Positions 52,549 through 61,968 of a stretch of 64,000 bases of DNA are shown one piece after another. Under the pieces are notes generated by a model, which saw only the letters and a list, made by a program, of their open reading frames with translations, did not search any database and was not told the DNA's origin. Position 1 is the first letter of the stretch, and each line of letters begins with the position of its first letter. The stretch is from an uncultured Lachnospiraceae bacterium. GTDB taxonomy: Bacteria; Bacillota; Clostridia; Lachnospirales; Lachnospiraceae. The stretch spans positions 1 to 64,000 of the forward strand of contig CAJUJM010000066.1 in NCBI GenBank assembly GCA_910586755.1. The letters run 5' to 3'. The translations under genes were made by a program, and so were the position numbers.

Positions 52549-54006
52549 GTGTTATTTTCCAGCATGTCATTTTTAGTGTTATTTCTTCCGGTAACTCTGG
52601 CCGGATACTTCCTTTTGCCAAAGGTTTTAAAAAACCTTTGGCTTTTGGCTGTAAGCATGATATTTTACGCATGGGGAGAGCCGGAATTTGTAGTGATTAT
52701 GGCAGCATGCATTGCCATGAATTATGGATTTGGGCTGGCGGCAGACAGGTTTCGGGATAACAAATATGGAGGCAGAATCGTTCTGATTCTCATGACCTTC
52801 TGCAATTTGGGAATTCTGGGATATTACAAATACATGAATTTTTTTGTGGAAAATGTCAACCGCCTGGCAGGAAAAGAGGTCCTTGCGCCTACTGCCATTG
52901 CTCTGCCTATCGGGATTTCTTTCTTTACCTTTCAGGCAATGTCCTATGTAATCGACGTGTACCGAAAAAACGGGAAGGTGCAGAAAAACATCTTAAATGT
53001 GGGCCTGTACATTGCATTTTTTCCCCAGCTTATTGCCGGGCCCATTGTCCGGTATGAGACCTTTTCGGCCCAGATTAAAGACCATCCGGTTAGGGCTTCC
53101 GGCTTTCGGGCCGGGGTGCATCGTTTTCTGTACGGGTTCATAAAAAAGGTTCTGATCGCCAATACTATGGCCGTTATAGCAGACTATATATTTACCCTTC
53201 CTGCTGCCGGGGAGCTGACTGTGGGGGCCGCTTGGCTGGGGGCAGTTTCCTATACCTTTCAGATCTATTTTGATTTTTCAGCCTACTCGGATATGGCCAT
53301 TGGACTGGGGCGGATGCTGGGATTTTCTTTTCCGGAAAATTTCTGTTACCCATATATGGCGGATTCTGTAACGGATTTTTGGAGGCGCTGGCATATTTCT
53401 CTTAGCTCCTGGTTCCGGGATTATGTGTATATCCCTCTGGGGGGATCCAGGGTGGATTCCAGATGGAAGCTGGTGCGGAACTTGTTTGCGGTTTGGTTCT
53501 TAACAGGAGTCTGGCATGGCGCGGCCTGGACCTTTGTCTGCTGGGGGATTTTTTACTTTGTCCTTTTGACTTTGGAGAAACTTTTTGGACTTCCCCAAAA
53601 GGCAAAACAGTATAAAGTCCAGGGGCTTTACCGGCTGTTGACTCTTCTTTTTGTAATGTTTGGATGGGTGCTGTTCCGGTCGGAGAGCCTGGGGGAAGCA
53701 GTTCTTTACCTGAAGACCATGCTGGGCCTGACCTCAGCTGCTCCCAAAGTATCCTGGACTCTGTATTACCTGTGGGAATACCGGTGGTATTTCCTTGGCG
53801 CAGCGCTGGCCGGCACGCCTCTTGTGGGCCGCCTTCTTCAGTGGGCGGACGGGGAAAACATTCCGCAAGGGGAAAAAAATCCCCCGGGACTCGCAGGGGA
53901 ACTGGCCCGGCTGGTGGTCCATGGAGGGGTGTTTTTCTTATTTTTGCTGGCGGTTTCTGAGCTGGTGATGGGGGCCCATAATCCATTTATTTATTTTAAT
54001 TTTTAG
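52549..54006 (+). CDS. MBOAT family O-acyltransferase (AlgI-like)
   Basis: A 485-aa membrane O-acyltransferase that likely moves acyl groups across the membrane onto a surface polysaccharide. The conserved region DSVTDFWRRWHISLSSWFRDYVYIPLGG and the catalytic histidine in TGVWHGAAWTFVCWG are both seen. GTG 52549 has AAGGAG eight bases upstream. It begins 11 bases after the metH stop, an odd neighbour, and precedes its probable partner of the DHHW family. Confidence 0.92.
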   Translation: MLFSSMSFLVLFLPVTLAGYFLLPKVLKNLWLLAVSMIFYAWGEPEFVVIMAACIAMNYGFGLAADRFRDNKYGGRIVLILMTFCNLGILGYYKYMNFFVENVNRLAGKEVLAPTAIALPIGISFFTFQAMSYVIDVYRKNGKVQKNILNVGLYIAFFPQLIAGPIVRYETFSAQIKDHPVRASGFRAGVHRFLYGFIKKVLIANTMAVIADYIFTLPAAGELTVGAAWLGAVSYTFQIYFDFSAYSDMAIGLGRMLGFSFPENFCYPYMADSVTDFWRRWHISLSSWFRDYVYIPLGGSRVDSRWKLVRNLFAVWFLTGVWHGAAWTFVCWGIFYFVLLTLEKLFGLPQKAKQYKVQGLYRLLTLLFVMFGWVLFRSESLGEAVLYLKTMLGLTSAAPKVSWTLYYLWEYRWYFLGAALAGTPLVGRLLQWADGENIPQGEKNPPGLAGELARLVVHGGVFFLFLLAVSELVMGAHNPFIYFNF

Positions 54007-54031
54007 TCAAAATCAGTAGGAAAACTGGCTT

Positions 54032-54060
54032 TTGACACCCACATCATTCTATGTTATGAT
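54032..54060 (+). promoter_or_regulatory. Promoter of DHHW gene
   Basis: TTGACA (54032-54037), 17-base spacer, TATGAT (54055-54060). Confidence 0.7.
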
Positions 54061-54132
54061 AAAAAGCATCTGAGCTCATATACAAGGCAGGGAGCTTTAG
54101 CCATTTTGAACGGCTGCCGCCAGGGAGGAAAG

Positions 54133-55326
54133 ATGAAACGATATTCTCTTTTAGAGAAAATAAACCGTATGGGTTTGACGGCCGCGTTTCTGGCTGGAAT
54201 TGCATTTATGGCAGTGTGGAACATACCCGGCGCAGGCTGGGCCATAAATGCCATGGAAAAGGAAGAAGCAAAAAGCCAGAAGCCCTGGGCCGGGATTCCG
54301 GGTGTTCTGGATTCCTATTATTCGGAAAGTATCAAAGGCCGTTACCGGTTTATTGAGGGAAACGGTCTGATAAAACGTCTGGCCGGGCTGCGTACCTGCA
54401 ACGATACGGTACGCCTGGACAACGGCTGTTTAGAGCGTCTCAGTAATGAATTTCATATAGAAGAAACCATAGAAAGTTTGACAGAACTGAACCGGTATTG
54501 TAAAGATCTGGGGATTCCCTTTCTCTGTGTCCTGGCGCCCTCAAAGGTATGCAAGTATGAGCCGGGGCTGCCGGTTGGAGTGCCGGATCAGGTAAATCCC
54601 GGCGGGGATCAGGTGGTTGCCGGACTGAGGGAGGAAGGGGTTTCCGTAATAGATTTGCGGGAAATTCTTCACGGAGAAGGTCTTTCCCATGAGGAAATGT
54701 TTTTCCATACAGACCATCACTGGACTTCTGAGGGAGCCTTTTGGGGCTACCAGAAGCTGGTGGAGCGTTTAAACTCCGATTATGGATATTCCATTGATGA
54801 AAGCCTGACAGACAGAGACAATTTCTGCCAGAGGGACTTTCCGGAGGGCTTTTTAGGTTCTTATGGAAAACGTACCGGAAAGTATTTTGGCGGGGTGGAC
54901 GATATTTCTGTGATTATGCCGGATTTCCCCACAAATCTGCGAATGGAAGTACCGGACAGAGGCTTGGTTCGGGAGGGAGACTTTTCCCAGGCGATTCTGG
55001 ACTGGAGCCAGATAGAGGATTCCTGGTATTATGACGACAGTCACATTCCCTATGCCGTTTATACCGGAGATGACTACAATTTGATCCGCCATACCAATGA
55101 AAATGCCGGGGAGGATAAAGAAATTTTATTTTTAAAGGATTCCTTTGTCCGTCCGGTAGAAAGCTTTCTGAGTCTGGGAGTCCGCCAGGTGGAAGCCATA
55201 GATTTGCGGATAGAGCCCAGGATTTCCGTCAGGGACTATGTGGCGGAAAACCGCCCGGATCTGGTGATTTTTATGTGCAGTATTTGGGCGTTAAAGGACT
55301 ACAATCTCATTGATTTCGGACTGTAG
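54133..55326 (+). CDS. DHHW family protein (AlgJ/AlgX-like O-acetylation partner)
   Basis: One N-terminal membrane segment (residues about 12-32), then an SGNH-like extracellular domain. The family motif is DHHWTSEGAFWGY near residue 195, preceded by FLCVLAPSKVCKYE and followed by ILFLKDSFVRPVESFL, in which the serine is the likely nucleophile. ATG 54133 has GGGAGG upstream. MBOAT plus DHHW pairs acetylate exopolysaccharides, as AlgI and AlgJ do for alginate; the polysaccharide here is unknown. Confidence 0.87.
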   Translation: MKRYSLLEKINRMGLTAAFLAGIAFMAVWNIPGAGWAINAMEKEEAKSQKPWAGIPGVLDSYYSESIKGRYRFIEGNGLIKRLAGLRTCNDTVRLDNGCLERLSNEFHIEETIESLTELNRYCKDLGIPFLCVLAPSKVCKYEPGLPVGVPDQVNPGGDQVVAGLREEGVSVIDLREILHGEGLSHEEMFFHTDHHWTSEGAFWGYQKLVERLNSDYGYSIDESLTDRDNFCQRDFPEGFLGSYGKRTGKYFGGVDDISVIMPDFPTNLRMEVPDRGLVREGDFSQAILDWSQIEDSWYYDDSHIPYAVYTGDDYNLIRHTNENAGEDKEILFLKDSFVRPVESFLSLGVRQVEAIDLRIEPRISVRDYVAENRPDLVIFMCSIWALKDYNLIDFGL

Positions 55327-55363
55327 GAAATCACGGCGCCAGAGCAGCGGATTTTTACAGAAA

Positions 55364-55385
55364 ACCTGCATACGCCCGGCAGCGG
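55364..55385. repeat. Copy of GC-rich intergenic repeat
   Basis: ACCTGCATACGCCCGGCAGC at 55364 is nearly identical to the copy at 38261 before zapA. Both lie in the last 125 bases before a gene start, on the same strand. Confidence 0.55.
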
Positions 55386-55418
55386 GCTTATCACCATAAA
55401 GGAAAGAGGTAACAGAAT

Positions 55419-56405
55419 ATGACAGATATGATTCAGAGGCCGAGAAGGCTGCGTACCAGCCCCCTTTTACGCAAAATGGTTCGGGAGACCCGTATAGATA
55501 AGTCCTCCCTGATCTACCCCATGTTTGTAAAAGAGGGAACCAATATAAAAGAAGAGATCCCCACCATGCCGGGTCAGTTCCGCTACAGCGTGGACAGGCT
55601 TCCGGAAGCTCTGGAGGAGGTTGCAGAGGCCGGCGTTGCCAGCGTAATGCTTTTTGGTATTCCGGAACACAAGGATGCCTGTGGAAGCGGCGCGTACGCA
55701 GAGGACGGCATCATTCAAAAGGCTTTCCGAAAGGCGAAAGAGACCGTGCCGGATCTCTATTATATCGGCGATGTGTGTATGTGTGAGTACACTTCCCATG
55801 GCCACTGCGGGATTCTCAATGGGACTTATGTGGACAATGATAAGACCCTGGATTATCTGGCAAAAATTGCCCTTTCCCAGGTTCAGGCAGGAGCCGATAT
55901 GGTAGCGCCTTCCGATATGATGGACGGCCGGGTAGCTGCCATTCGGGAAATTTTAGACCGGAATGGGTACATGACTACTCCCATAATGTCTTATGCGGCC
56001 AAGTATGCCTCAGGCTTTTACGGTCCCTTCCGGGATGCGGCAGGTTCCGCCCCGTCCTTTGGAGATCGAAAGAGCTATCAGATGGATTACCACAACCGGA
56101 AAGAGGCGTTAAAAGAGGTTTACTCCGATATCGAAGAGGGCGCTGACATTATTATGATCAAGCCGGCTTTGTCCTATCTGGATATTATTCGGGAGACTGC
56201 CGATGCCATAGACCTTCCGGTGGCGGCCTACAGCGTCAGCGGCGAGTATGCCATGATCAAGGCAGGCGGCAGCCTGGGCTATATCGATGAGAACAATTTG
56301 ATTTGTGAGACCGCTGTCAGTATTTACCGGGCGGGGTGTAATATTCTGCTGACGTATTTTGCAAAAGAACTGGCCGGATTTATGGATGAGGGGAGAATCG
56401 GATAA
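55419..56405 (+). CDS. hemB: Porphobilinogen synthase
   Basis: Condenses two 5-aminolevulinate molecules to porphobilinogen. The Schiff-base lysines lie in SYAAKYASGFYGPFRDAAGS and MIKPALSYLDIIRE. The metal region is VCMCEYTSHGHCGIL, with the cysteines of zinc-type enzymes. The length (328 aa) is usual. The stop overlaps the hemL start by one base (TAATG). With a B12-dependent MetH nearby, the tetrapyrrole product may be cobalamin or siroheme. Confidence 0.97.
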   Translation: MTDMIQRPRRLRTSPLLRKMVRETRIDKSSLIYPMFVKEGTNIKEEIPTMPGQFRYSVDRLPEALEEVAEAGVASVMLFGIPEHKDACGSGAYAEDGIIQKAFRKAKETVPDLYYIGDVCMCEYTSHGHCGILNGTYVDNDKTLDYLAKIALSQVQAGADMVAPSDMMDGRVAAIREILDRNGYMTTPIMSYAAKYASGFYGPFRDAAGSAPSFGDRKSYQMDYHNRKEALKEVYSDIEEGADIIMIKPALSYLDIIRETADAIDLPVAAYSVSGEYAMIKAGGSLGYIDENNLICETAVSIYRAGCNILLTYFAKELAGFMDEGRIG

Positions 56406-57685
56406 TGACGAAATCAGAACAGTTATTTCAGCAGGCAGTAAAACTGATGCCGGGGGGCGTTAACAGTCCGGTCCGGGCATTTGGGGCGGTAGGGGGAAAT
56501 CCCAGGTTCATTGAGAGGGCCAAGGGCCCCTATGTGTGGGATGTGGATGGCAACCGCTATATTGATTATATCGGATCCTGGGGACCTATGATTTTGGGTC
56601 ACAGCCATCCGGCCATCTACGAGGCAGTGGTAAAGGCGGCGGAAAAAGGTCTGAGCTTCGGAGCTGCCACTGGTATTGAAAATGAAGTGGCAGAATTGAT
56701 TAAGGAAATGGTTCCTTCTATGGAAATGATGCGTATGGTAAATTCCGGAACTGAGGCGGTGATGTCCGCAGTCCGCCTGGCCAGGGGCTACAGCGGGCGC
56801 AGCAAAATAATCAAATTTGCCGGCTGCTACCACGGCCATTCGGATTCCATGCTGGTGAAAGCCGGATCCGGAGCTATGACTACCGGGGTTCCCGACAGCC
56901 TGGGTGTCCCGGCCGGCTGTGCGGCGGATACGCTGACAGCAGTTTACAATGATGTTTCCAGCGTGGAAACCCTGTTTGCAGAGCATCCGGGACAGATTGC
57001 AGCCGTGATTTTAGAGCCGGTGGCAGGCAACATGGGAGTGGTGGTTCCCAGGGAAGGCTTTTTACAGGCCATGAGGGATCTGTGTACCAAAGAAGGGGCG
57101 CTCCTGATTTTTGACGAGGTGATTACAGGATTTCGCCTAAGCCAGGCGGGAGCTCAGGGGTATTTTGGCGTGACGCCGGATCTGACCACCTTTGGGAAAA
57201 TTATCGGAGGCGGCATGCCGGTTGGCTGCTATGGCGGCCGGAAAGAGCTGATGGAGATGGTTGCTCCGTCAGGCGGCGTCTATCAGGCAGGCACTTTAAG
57301 CGGAAACCCGGTGGCAATGTCGGCAGGTTTGGCAGAGCTTACCATCCTTCATGAGCAGCCGGAGATCTATGATTACATTAATGGCCTGGGAGAGTATTAT
57401 CGGGCCAGCGCAAAGAAGCTTTTTGAGAAGTACCAGAAGCCCTGGTATGTAACCGGAGCGGGATCCTTAAGCTGCGTATTTTTTACGGATCGCCCGGTTT
57501 ATAACTATGAGGATGCCAGGACTTCTGATGTGGAAGAATTTGGCCGGTATTTTAACTATATGATCAACAATGGCGTCAGCATGGCTCCATCCCAATTTGA
57601 ATCTATCTTTATATCCAATGCCCATACCAGGGAACTGATTGATATGACTATGGATATTCTGGAAGGGTATTTGTCAGGAGAATAG
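56405..57685 (+). CDS. hemL: Glutamate-1-semialdehyde 2,1-aminomutase
   Basis: A PLP enzyme that makes 5-aminolevulinate from glutamate semialdehyde (C5 pathway). The N-terminus LMPGGVNSPVRAFGAVGG is typical. The PLP lysine is in TFGKIIGGGMPVGCYGG, and TLSGNPVAMSAG follows. The length (426 aa) is normal. The hemA and hemC/D genes that would be needed are not in the window. Confidence 0.97.
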   Translation: MTKSEQLFQQAVKLMPGGVNSPVRAFGAVGGNPRFIERAKGPYVWDVDGNRYIDYIGSWGPMILGHSHPAIYEAVVKAAEKGLSFGAATGIENEVAELIKEMVPSMEMMRMVNSGTEAVMSAVRLARGYSGRSKIIKFAGCYHGHSDSMLVKAGSGAMTTGVPDSLGVPAGCAADTLTAVYNDVSSVETLFAEHPGQIAAVILEPVAGNMGVVVPREGFLQAMRDLCTKEGALLIFDEVITGFRLSQAGAQGYFGVTPDLTTFGKIIGGGMPVGCYGGRKELMEMVAPSGGVYQAGTLSGNPVAMSAGLAELTILHEQPEIYDYINGLGEYYRASAKKLFEKYQKPWYVTGAGSLSCVFFTDRPVYNYEDARTSDVEEFGRYFNYMINNGVSMAPSQFESIFISNAHTRELIDMTMDILEGYLSGE

Positions 57686-57695
57686 GCCATAAAAG

Positions 57696-57721
57696 CAGCG
57701 GTTTGACAAGCCGCTGTTTTT
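57696..57721 (+). terminator. Terminator after hemL
   Basis: CAGCGG (57696-57701) pairs with CCGCTG (57711-57716), followed by five T. The -35 element of the next promoter lies inside its loop. Confidence 0.7.
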
Positions 57722-57731
57722 ATGTTATCAT
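57703..57731 (+). promoter_or_regulatory. Promoter of RpiR-family regulator
   Basis: TTGACA (57703-57708), 17-base spacer, TATCAT (57726-57731). It overlaps the hemL terminator. Confidence 0.65.
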
Positions 57732-57773
57732 GGCTATATGAAACAAAATTACATAGATGGAGTTGATTGAGAA

Positions 57774-58628
57774 ATGAGCAATCGGAGTGTTATGGATATT
57801 ATCTGTGCATCCTATGAGCGCTTTTTTGATGCAGAAAAAAAGATTGCCGATTACATTTTGGATAGTAAAAAGGCAGCTGTGGATATGACGGTAGCGGAGC
57901 TGGCCCGGGCCAGCGGCACCAGCGATGCTACGGTTTCCCGTTTTTGCCGCCGGTGCGGATTTAAGGGGTATCAGGATTTGAAAATGGCCCTTGCCAAGGA
58001 GATTATGGAGGAAGAGCGGGACAGCCTTCAGGTGTCCAACGAGATTGACCGGGGAAATCTTCCCCAGGCCCTTCAGAATATTCTGGCAAACAAAATAGCC
58101 GAGATGACCGGTACTATCGGTATGCTGGATCCGGACAATCTGGAGACCATTTTAAAAATTTTAGAACATGCCCGGATCATTCAGTTTGCAGCGGTAGGAA
58201 ACACGGTTCCGGTGGCCATGGACGGATGCTTCAAATTCAACCAGTTAGGACTCTGTTCAATATGCAGTACCATCTGGGAGGCGCAGATGGCGGGTACTTA
58301 TAATCTGGGGCCTCAGGATGTGGTTTTGATTATTTCCAATTCCGGCACGTCAAGGCGTCTGGTAACCCTGGCAGAGGGGGCTCACGAAAATGGAGCCAGA
58401 ATCATTGTAATTACCAATAATGCTTCCTCCCCTCTTGCCGCCCTCAGCGACTATCAGATTATTACGGCTACCAGGGAAAAGCTTCTCACAGGGGAATTTT
58501 GGTTTTCCCGGATTCCGGCCATGCTGATTATTGAGACCCTGTACCTGCTTCTGTTTGTCAGCAAAAAAAATGCGGCGGTCCATATCCGCCGCCATGAAGA
58601 TGCTATCCGGCCGGATAAGCAGATATAA
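57774..58628 (+). CDS. MurR/RpiR family transcriptional regulator
   Basis: A 284-aa regulator. The N-terminal helix-turn-helix is MTVAELARASGTSDATVSRFCRRCGFKGYQDLK, the RpiR-type. The C-terminal SIS domain (about residues 110-260) has VVLIISNSGTSRRLVTLAEGAHENGARIIVITN and binds phosphosugars. It lies upstream of fruK-fruA with a terminator and a promoter between, so it probably senses a sugar phosphate such as fructose 1-phosphate and controls that operon. That is an inference. Confidence 0.9.
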   Translation: MSNRSVMDIICASYERFFDAEKKIADYILDSKKAAVDMTVAELARASGTSDATVSRFCRRCGFKGYQDLKMALAKEIMEEERDSLQVSNEIDRGNLPQALQNILANKIAEMTGTIGMLDPDNLETILKILEHARIIQFAAVGNTVPVAMDGCFKFNQLGLCSICSTIWEAQMAGTYNLGPQDVVLIISNSGTSRRLVTLAEGAHENGARIIVITNNASSPLAALSDYQIITATREKLLTGEFWFSRIPAMLIIETLYLLLFVSKKNAAVHIRRHEDAIRPDKQI

Positions 58629-58632
58629 GAGA

Positions 58633-58679
58633 TAAAAAAAGGACTGTTCTGGAGACGAAACCAGGCAGTTCTTTTTTTT
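58633..58679. terminator. Terminator after RpiR-family gene
   Basis: AAAAAGGACTG with CTGG pairs with CCAG and CAGTTCTTTTT, with small internal bulges; eight T follow on the plus strand and seven on the minus strand. Confidence 0.75.
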
Positions 58680-58765
58680 GAGTATCCGGTAAAAACCGTC
58701 AGGGGAAACATATTTAGAATGTAAAAAACTGGTCTATAAGAAAAAAAATTTCTTTAAAGATAGTA

Positions 58766-58794
58766 TTGACGAAATAAAACAATTATGTTATTAT
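58766..58794 (+). promoter_or_regulatory. Promoter of fruKA
   Basis: TTGACG (58766-58771), 17-base spacer, TATTAT (58789-58794); an overlapping TATAAT is at 58792-58797. Confidence 0.6.
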
Positions 58795-58844
58795 AATGGC
58801 AGATGAAGAAAAATAATTTCATAGAAAGGAGAACTGGAGGAAAA

Positions 58845-59747
58845 ATGATTTATACAGTGACGTTTAATCCGGCTTTAGACTATGTGGTCAGGGTGAAGGA
58901 CTTTACGCCCGGAGCGGTAAACCGGACCTACAGCGAGAATATCTTTTACGGAGGGAAAGGCATTAATGTATCGGCTGTTTTGGCAACTCTGGGCTTTGAG
59001 AGTACGGCCTTGGGATTTATAGCAGGCTTTACCGGGGATGAGATTGAGAGAGGGGTAAAGGAGCTGGGATTTCAGTCCGATTTTATCCGGGTAAAGGAAG
59101 GGATGTCCCGGATTAATGTAAAGTTGAAATCTAATGAGGAGAGCGAAATCAACGGCATGGGGCCAGAGATTACAGCGGAAGATGTAAATGCGCTGTTTGA
59201 GAAGCTGGAACAATTAGAGAAAGGGGACGTTTTGGTACTGTCCGGCAGTATTCCAACCGCCGTGGATGACCGGATTTATGAGACCATTATGGCGAGACTT
59301 TCCGGAAGAGGAATCCGGGTAGTGGTAGATGCGGAAAAAGATCTGCTTCTCAACGTGTTGAAATACCATCCTTTCTTAATTAAACCAAACAATCATGAAC
59401 TTGGTCAGATGTTCAGCACAGAATTAAAGACAGAAGAAGAGATTGTGGAGTATGCCAGACGTCTTCAGGATATGGGGGCCGGAAACGTTCTGATTTCCAT
59501 GGCAGGGGACGGCGCTATTCTGGTAACGGAAACAGGGGAGTTTTACCGTCAGGGCGTGGCCAGGGGAACGGTGAAAAACTCTGTAGGAGCCGGAGACTCC
59601 ATGGTGGCCGGATTCCTGGCCGGATTTTTAGAAAACGGCAGTTATGAACATGCATTAAAGCTGGGAACTGCAGCCGGAGGGGCTACCGCTTTTTCCGAAG
59701 GTTTGGGTGTAAAAAGTGAAATTATGAAACTCTATGAGACTTTATAA
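58845..59747 (+). CDS. fruK: 1-phosphofructokinase
   Basis: Phosphorylates fructose 1-phosphate to fructose 1,6-bisphosphate. PfkB family: start MIYTVTFNPALDYVVRV, glycine motif FYGGKGINVSAVLATLG, and the catalytic signature KNSVGAGDSMVAGFLAGFL with the base aspartate. ATG 58845 has TGGAGG upstream; an in-frame ATG at 58803 has no ribosome site. fruA follows after 24 bases. Confidence 0.95.
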   Translation: MIYTVTFNPALDYVVRVKDFTPGAVNRTYSENIFYGGKGINVSAVLATLGFESTALGFIAGFTGDEIERGVKELGFQSDFIRVKEGMSRINVKLKSNEESEINGMGPEITAEDVNALFEKLEQLEKGDVLVLSGSIPTAVDDRIYETIMARLSGRGIRVVVDAEKDLLLNVLKYHPFLIKPNNHELGQMFSTELKTEEEIVEYARRLQDMGAGNVLISMAGDGAILVTETGEFYRQGVARGTVKNSVGAGDSMVAGFLAGFLENGSYEHALKLGTAAGGATAFSEGLGVKSEIMKLYETL

Positions 59748-59771
59748 GCTTTTAATATAGGAGGCAAGGCC

Positions 59772-61724
59772 ATGAGAATTACAGAATTATTAAAGAAGGA
59801 AAGCATTGAGCTGGGGGTTTCCCTAAGTTCTAAAGAAGCTGCCATTGATTATCTGACAGGTTTGATGGAAGCGGGCGGACGCTTAAAAGATCGGGCCGGA
59901 TATAAAGAGGGAATCCTGGCAAGAGAGGCCCAGGGAAGTACGGCAGTGGGAGAAGGGATTGCCATTCCCCATGCTAAGGTGGAAGCCGTTAAGGAACCGG
60001 GGTTAGCGGCGGTTACTGTGCCGGAAGGCGTGGATTACGATGCCTTTGACGGATCTCTGGCAAACCTGATTTTTATGATTGCGGCTCCAGCAGAAGGCGC
60101 AGATGTCCATCTGGAAGCGCTTGCAAGATTGTCCACCCTCTTAATGACTCCCGGATTTAAGGATGGGCTGTTGGGGGCAACGACCAAGGAAGAGTTCTTA
60201 GAGATTATTGACGGGGCAGAAAACGAAAAGTTTGGGCAGGAGGAAGCCGCGTCCTCAGACACAGGAAAGAAAGAAGAATCCGGCGCCCAGGTATTTTCCG
60301 GTTACCGTCTCCTTGCGGTGACTGCCTGCCCTACCGGCATCGCCCATACCTATATGGCAGCGGAGAATTTAGAGTCTACTGCAAAGAAAATGGGCATTTC
60401 CCTAAAGGCAGAGACAGACGGGTCCGGCGGCGCTCAGAACGTGCTTACCAGGGAAGAGATTGCAAATGCTCAGGCGATTATCGTAGCTGCTGACCGGGAA
60501 GTGGAGATGGCAAGATTTGACGGAAAGCCTGTTCTCCAGGTTCCTGTAGCCGACGGCATCCACAAAGCAAAAGATTTAATTGAGAAGGCAATATCCGGCC
60601 AGACTCCTGTTTACCACCATGCAGGAGGGGCAGACGGCAGCAGATCGGAATCCGGCTCAGGAGACAGCAGAGGGAGAAAGATTTATAAGCATCTGATGAA
60701 TGGTGTTTCCCATATGCTCCCCTTTGTAATCGGCGGAGGCCTTCTGATTGCCCTGGCATTTCTATTTGACGACTATGCCATTGACCCGTCAAATTTCGGT
60801 AAGAATACACCGTTGGCCGCCTATTTAAAGACCATAGGCGAACAGGCCTTCGGTATGATGCTTCCGGTACTGTCCGGTTACATTGCCATGAGCATTGCCG
60901 ACCGTCCGGGTCTGGCAGCCGGCTTTGTATCCGGTCTGGCAGCCAAAATGGGCATGACTTTCGGAACTCCGGAAGGCGGAGCAGTAAATGCCGGTTTCTT
61001 AGGCGCGCTGTTTGCCGGTTTTGCAGCAGGTTATCTTGTGCTGGGCTTAAAGAAGCTGTTTTCCAAACTTCCCAAATCCTTAGAGGGTATTAAGCCGGTG
61101 CTTTTATATCCGGTGCTGGGAATTTTCCTTGGTACAGTTATTACTACCTTTATTAACCCGTATATGGGCGTGATTAATGATGGATTGACGAATTTCTTAA
61201 ATGGCATGGGCGGCGAAGGCCGGGTAGTGCTGGGAATGATCGTGGCTGGTATGATGTCCATCGATATGGGCGGCCCCTTTAATAAGGCTGCTTATGTATT
61301 TGGCACCGCTCAGCTTGCAGAAGGAAACTTTGAGGTGATGGCGTCTGTTATGGCAGGCGGTATGGTTCCGCCAATTGCAATCGCCCTGTGCACCACCTTT
61401 TTCAAAAAGAAATTTACCAAAAAGGATTGCCAGTCCGGCGTTGTAAATTATATTATGGGCCTGTCCTTTATTACCGAAGGAGCAATCCCCTTTGCGGCAG
61501 CCGATCCTTTGAGAGTGATTCCCTCCTGTGCTATAGGAGCAGCCCTGGCAGGCGGATTATCGATGTTCTTTGGATGCACGTTAAGAGCGCCTCACGGCGG
61601 ACTTTTCGTACTGCCTACAATTGGAAATCCATTGGGATATCTGGCTGCCGTTGTGATAGGATCGGTTGCGGGCTGTGTGATTTTAAGCCTGCTGAAAAAG
61701 AACCTGGACGAGGCTGACCGGTAG
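59772..61724 (+). CDS. fruA: PTS fructose transporter EIIABC
   Basis: Imports fructose with phosphorylation at C1. EIIA (1-150) has the phospho-histidine in GEGIAIPHAKVEAV. EIIB (about 178-275) has the phospho-cysteine in VTACPTGIAHTYMAAENLE. EIIC (about 300-645) has some nine membrane segments with GSVAGCVILSLL at the end. All three domains are intact in 650 aa. RBS GGAGG precedes the start. A terminator follows at 61779. Confidence 0.96.
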   Translation: MRITELLKKESIELGVSLSSKEAAIDYLTGLMEAGGRLKDRAGYKEGILAREAQGSTAVGEGIAIPHAKVEAVKEPGLAAVTVPEGVDYDAFDGSLANLIFMIAAPAEGADVHLEALARLSTLLMTPGFKDGLLGATTKEEFLEIIDGAENEKFGQEEAASSDTGKKEESGAQVFSGYRLLAVTACPTGIAHTYMAAENLESTAKKMGISLKAETDGSGGAQNVLTREEIANAQAIIVAADREVEMARFDGKPVLQVPVADGIHKAKDLIEKAISGQTPVYHHAGGADGSRSESGSGDSRGRKIYKHLMNGVSHMLPFVIGGGLLIALAFLFDDYAIDPSNFGKNTPLAAYLKTIGEQAFGMMLPVLSGYIAMSIADRPGLAAGFVSGLAAKMGMTFGTPEGGAVNAGFLGALFAGFAAGYLVLGLKKLFSKLPKSLEGIKPVLLYPVLGIFLGTVITTFINPYMGVINDGLTNFLNGMGGEGRVVLGMIVAGMMSIDMGGPFNKAAYVFGTAQLAEGNFEVMASVMAGGMVPPIAIALCTTFFKKKFTKKDCQSGVVNYIMGLSFITEGAIPFAAADPLRVIPSCAIGAALAGGLSMFFGCTLRAPHGGLFVLPTIGNPLGYLAAVVIGSVAGCVILSLLKKNLDEADR

Positions 61725-61778
61725 TCTAATAAACTTGCCCCCTTTTTATTATTTTTATTAATAGATGTTTTTCTAAAA

Positions 61779-61827
61779 GAGCTGTTGGAAAAAGGCTTAA
61801 AGGCTATTTTTTAACAGCTCCTTTATT
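61779..61827 (+). terminator. Terminator after fruA
   Basis: GAGCTGTT (61779-61786) pairs with AACAGCTC (61813-61820), and AAAAA with TTTTT inside; followed by CTTTATTT. Confidence 0.65.
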
Positions 61828-61968
61828 TCAAACCAGTGACGCCCGCTTGTAAGATATAGACAAGGGAAACCGGCCATGTTATAATAGGAACACTTGGCGA
61901 GATTCTATCAAGTCTGATGACAATTGTGAAAGAGGCACAGTTTATTATTCCAAGGAGGAGCAGCGTTA

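Noticed and set aside
53402..53986. A 194-codon minus-strand frame within the MBOAT gene
   Set aside because: Proline- and arginine-rich antisense shadow of a clear membrane protein gene.
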